Below, in pieces: positions 38,497 to 39,933 of a DNA stretch of 39,933 nucleotides. The translations under genes and the position numbers were made by a program. The notes beneath the pieces were generated by a model. That model did not search any database and had not been told where the DNA came from. It saw only the letters and a list, made by a program, of their open reading frames with translations. The number at the start of each line of letters is the position of its first letter. The stretch's first letter is position 1. Source of the stretch: Candidatus Aminicenantota bacterium (GTDB taxonomy: Bacteria > Acidobacteriota > Aminicenantia > Aminicenantales > Aminicenantaceae); contig CP070825.1 of assembly GCA_020344415.1 (NCBI GenBank), forward strand, positions 3,706,542 to 3,746,474, written 5' to 3'.

Positions 38497-39933
38497 CTAT
38501 AGCTTTTCCTTGATATCAAGGTCTTTCAATAGACCAGGCTCAGGCTTCCCTTGACTATCCCATCCTCTCACTCCGTAGTAATCGCTTCTCATCTTATCGA
38601 TTATGTCTCTGGGGATGAGCCTTTCTTTCCCTGCCACAAGAATCGGTTCCCTGCTGAAGCGCTCGGGTAGAGAATCATCTTCCCATTTTACTCCTGCATG
38701 GAGATTGAAGAGCCTTTCAAGGGTGGCAACTCGGTTTGCAATTTTTTCCAGCTTTGCCGTGGAAAAGTGCAAACCAGTTATCCCGCTCACTATCCGAGAC
38801 CAAGGATCAGTGGAAAAGGCAAATCCGGTGAAGCGGCAGACACCAAGACTGTCCTGGAGTATTCCGAGGTTCTGCATATTCCTGATAGCTATGGGAGATT
38901 GAAGCATGCTGAATCGAGGAATCTCTTTGGGTCCGCCGAAGAAAGCGAGAGAAACCGCATATCCTCCTCTCAGGTGGCATGCTCCGGTTGGCGATGTCAT
39001 ATATCCCAAAGCTTGTGTATAAGATGCTCGGGGGTCATAGGCAGGGATTTCCAGCTTCTTGATCGCCATTGAAAATTCCGGGTGCTTAAAGCAGCTCGCC
39101 AAGCGAAAGGATCCTTCGGCAAGCTTGTCCCCTATGCCTCTGCGAAAGGCAGCGAGCTCAACCATTTGTTCGAGGGCATCTGAATTACCGAAGCAGAGCT
39201 TAGTTCCCCCTGTCTCTTCTTTACTTATAATTCCTTTCTCATATAGTTCCATGGCACAGGCTATAGTCCCGCCAAAGCTGATTGTGTCCATTCCCAATTC
39301 ATTACAGAGATAATTCGCTCTAGTGATTGATTCAAGGTTATAAATTCCACAGTTCGGACCCATCATCACATCTGTTTCGTATTCAGGTCCCTCTCCCTTC
39401 TTGTTTCCAATTTGAGTATGGCGCTGGCAGGCAATCATGCAGCCGGAACAGGCACCAGCTCTTCTAAGAACGGTCTTAGCTAAGGTCTCGCCCGAGACTT
39501 TATCAACATCCTCATCCGCGTGTAATGTATCTTGGAAATTCTTGTGAGGCAGCATGTTAATGATATTGATTAATTCGATAAGTCCGGAAGTACCGAGTTC
39601 ACGGAACAGACGCTTGGTTGCAGGGACTGCTTTCAACAAATACAGGGCCTGGTCCAACCCAGACTGATACTGCTCTTTATCCTTTATCTGGATTTTTATG
39701 TTCCCTATCACTCTGATGGCCTTGAGGTTTTTACTCCCAAAAACCGCGCCAGGACCGGAACGGCCGTATGCCCTATTTTTATCGTTCATTACCGCAGAAA
39801 TCCGGACAAGGTTTTCTCCAGCAGGCCCGATACATAGGATACAGGAACGCCTGCCCTGCTCATTCTCTTTGGTTAGATGGTCAGTAGTTGTATGAGTATC
39901 CATCCCCCAGAATTGAGATGCAGATTTAATTTC
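38497..39933 (-). CDS. Aldehyde:ferredoxin oxidoreductase (tungsten type), 5' end beyond the window
   Basis: The frame is open to the window edge; at least 478 C-terminal residues of an expected 600 or so are present. It oxidises aldehydes to acids with ferredoxin as acceptor, using a tungstopterin and one [4Fe-4S] cluster. Seen: ASQFWGMDT at the visible 5' end, GRSGPGAVFGSKNLKAI (pterin region), the cluster ligands in CSGCMIACQR with a fourth Cys probably in GVCRF, GPNCGIYN, NELGMDTISFGGTIA, and RASYTQALGYMTSPTGACHLRGGY. The internal ATG at 39903 is not the start. It fits an anaerobic, peptide- or carbohydrate-fermenting host. Confidence 0.95.
   Translation of the reverse strand, partial: EIKSASQFWGMDTHTTTDHLTKENEQGRRSCILCIGPAGENLVRISAVMNDKNRAYGRSGPGAVFGSKNLKAIRVIGNIKIQIKDKEQYQSGLDQALYLLKAVPATKRLFRELGTSGLIELINIINMLPHKNFQDTLHADEDVDKVSGETLAKTVLRRAGACSGCMIACQRHTQIGNKKGEGPEYETDVMMGPNCGIYNLESITRANYLCNELGMDTISFGGTIACAMELYEKGIISKEETGGTKLCFGNSDALEQMVELAAFRRGIGDKLAEGSFRLASCFKHPEFSMAIKKLEIPAYDPRASYTQALGYMTSPTGACHLRGGYAVSLAFFGGPKEIPRFSMLQSPIAIRNMQNLGILQDSLGVCRFTGFAFSTDPWSRIVSGITGLHFSTAKLEKIANRVATLERLFNLHAGVKWEDDSLPERFSREPILVAGKERLIPRDIIDKMRSDYYGVRGWDSQGKPEPGLLKDLDIKEKL

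Overview
The window looks like chromosome of a Gram-negative, probably anaerobic bacterium with moderately AT-rich DNA. The gene mix fits an uncultured Acidobacteriota/Aminicenantes-like lineage: large FtsX-type permeases, one paired with PadR, exported peptidases and an N-acyl-D-amino-acid deacylase lipoprotein, LolA-like proteins, a tungsten-type aldehyde ferredoxin oxidoreductase, and short non-coding repeats. That assignment is inference from gene content; there is no rRNA or other marker gene. I see no tRNA, rRNA, CRISPR array, prophage or intact transposase.

Layout. 1-130 is a perfect palindrome at the window edge. 289-3173 holds a two-domain propeller protein and two convergent paralogous exported proteins. 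8479-3366 (minus) is a five-gene operon: outer-membrane barrel, ABC ATPase, two FtsX permeases, LolA-like protein. This resembles a Lol-type lipid or lipoprotein export route. 12011-8873 (minus) holds a CGNR zinc-finger regulator followed by an EamA transporter, an ABM-type monooxygenase, a TIGR04076 protein and an AHSA1 protein. The regulator gene and the transporter gene share an identical operator-like inverted repeat, TAACCA-N16-TGGTTA, each placed on a good sigma-70-like promoter. A remnant of msrP lies upstream of the regulator. 12540-15697 holds an atypical Fpg/Nei-family protein, an RRM RNA-binding protein and an exported aminopeptidase P. 15844-22855 (minus) holds an unknown secreted protein, a three-domain exported fusion (CBM9-like, LolA-like, O-methyltransferase), an acetyltransferase, a glycosyltransferase and a sigma factor with a long C-terminal domain.

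23183-26136 is a PadR regulator translationally coupled to a MacB/FtsX permease. 26216-31239 holds an NTF2-like protein, a D-aminoacylase lipoprotein, a 129-bp terminal-inverted-repeat element, a small membrane protein, folD, a repeat-rich non-coding stretch and a second exported O-methyltransferase. 31375-35840 (minus) is another large permease and an exported lectin-like/propeller protein preceded by a 12-codon leader ORF. 36194-37952 is a BlaI-M56 signalling pair with a near-leaderless promoter covered by two palindromes. The window ends inside an aldehyde ferredoxin oxidoreductase gene.

The recurring theme is envelope biology: export ABC permeases, LolA folds, exported enzymes, and regulators coupled to them. 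The most unusual items are the shared CGNR operator, the exported O-methyltransferase domains, the sigma factor with an attached probable sensor domain, and the M56 protein whose periplasmic part is a charged repeat coil.
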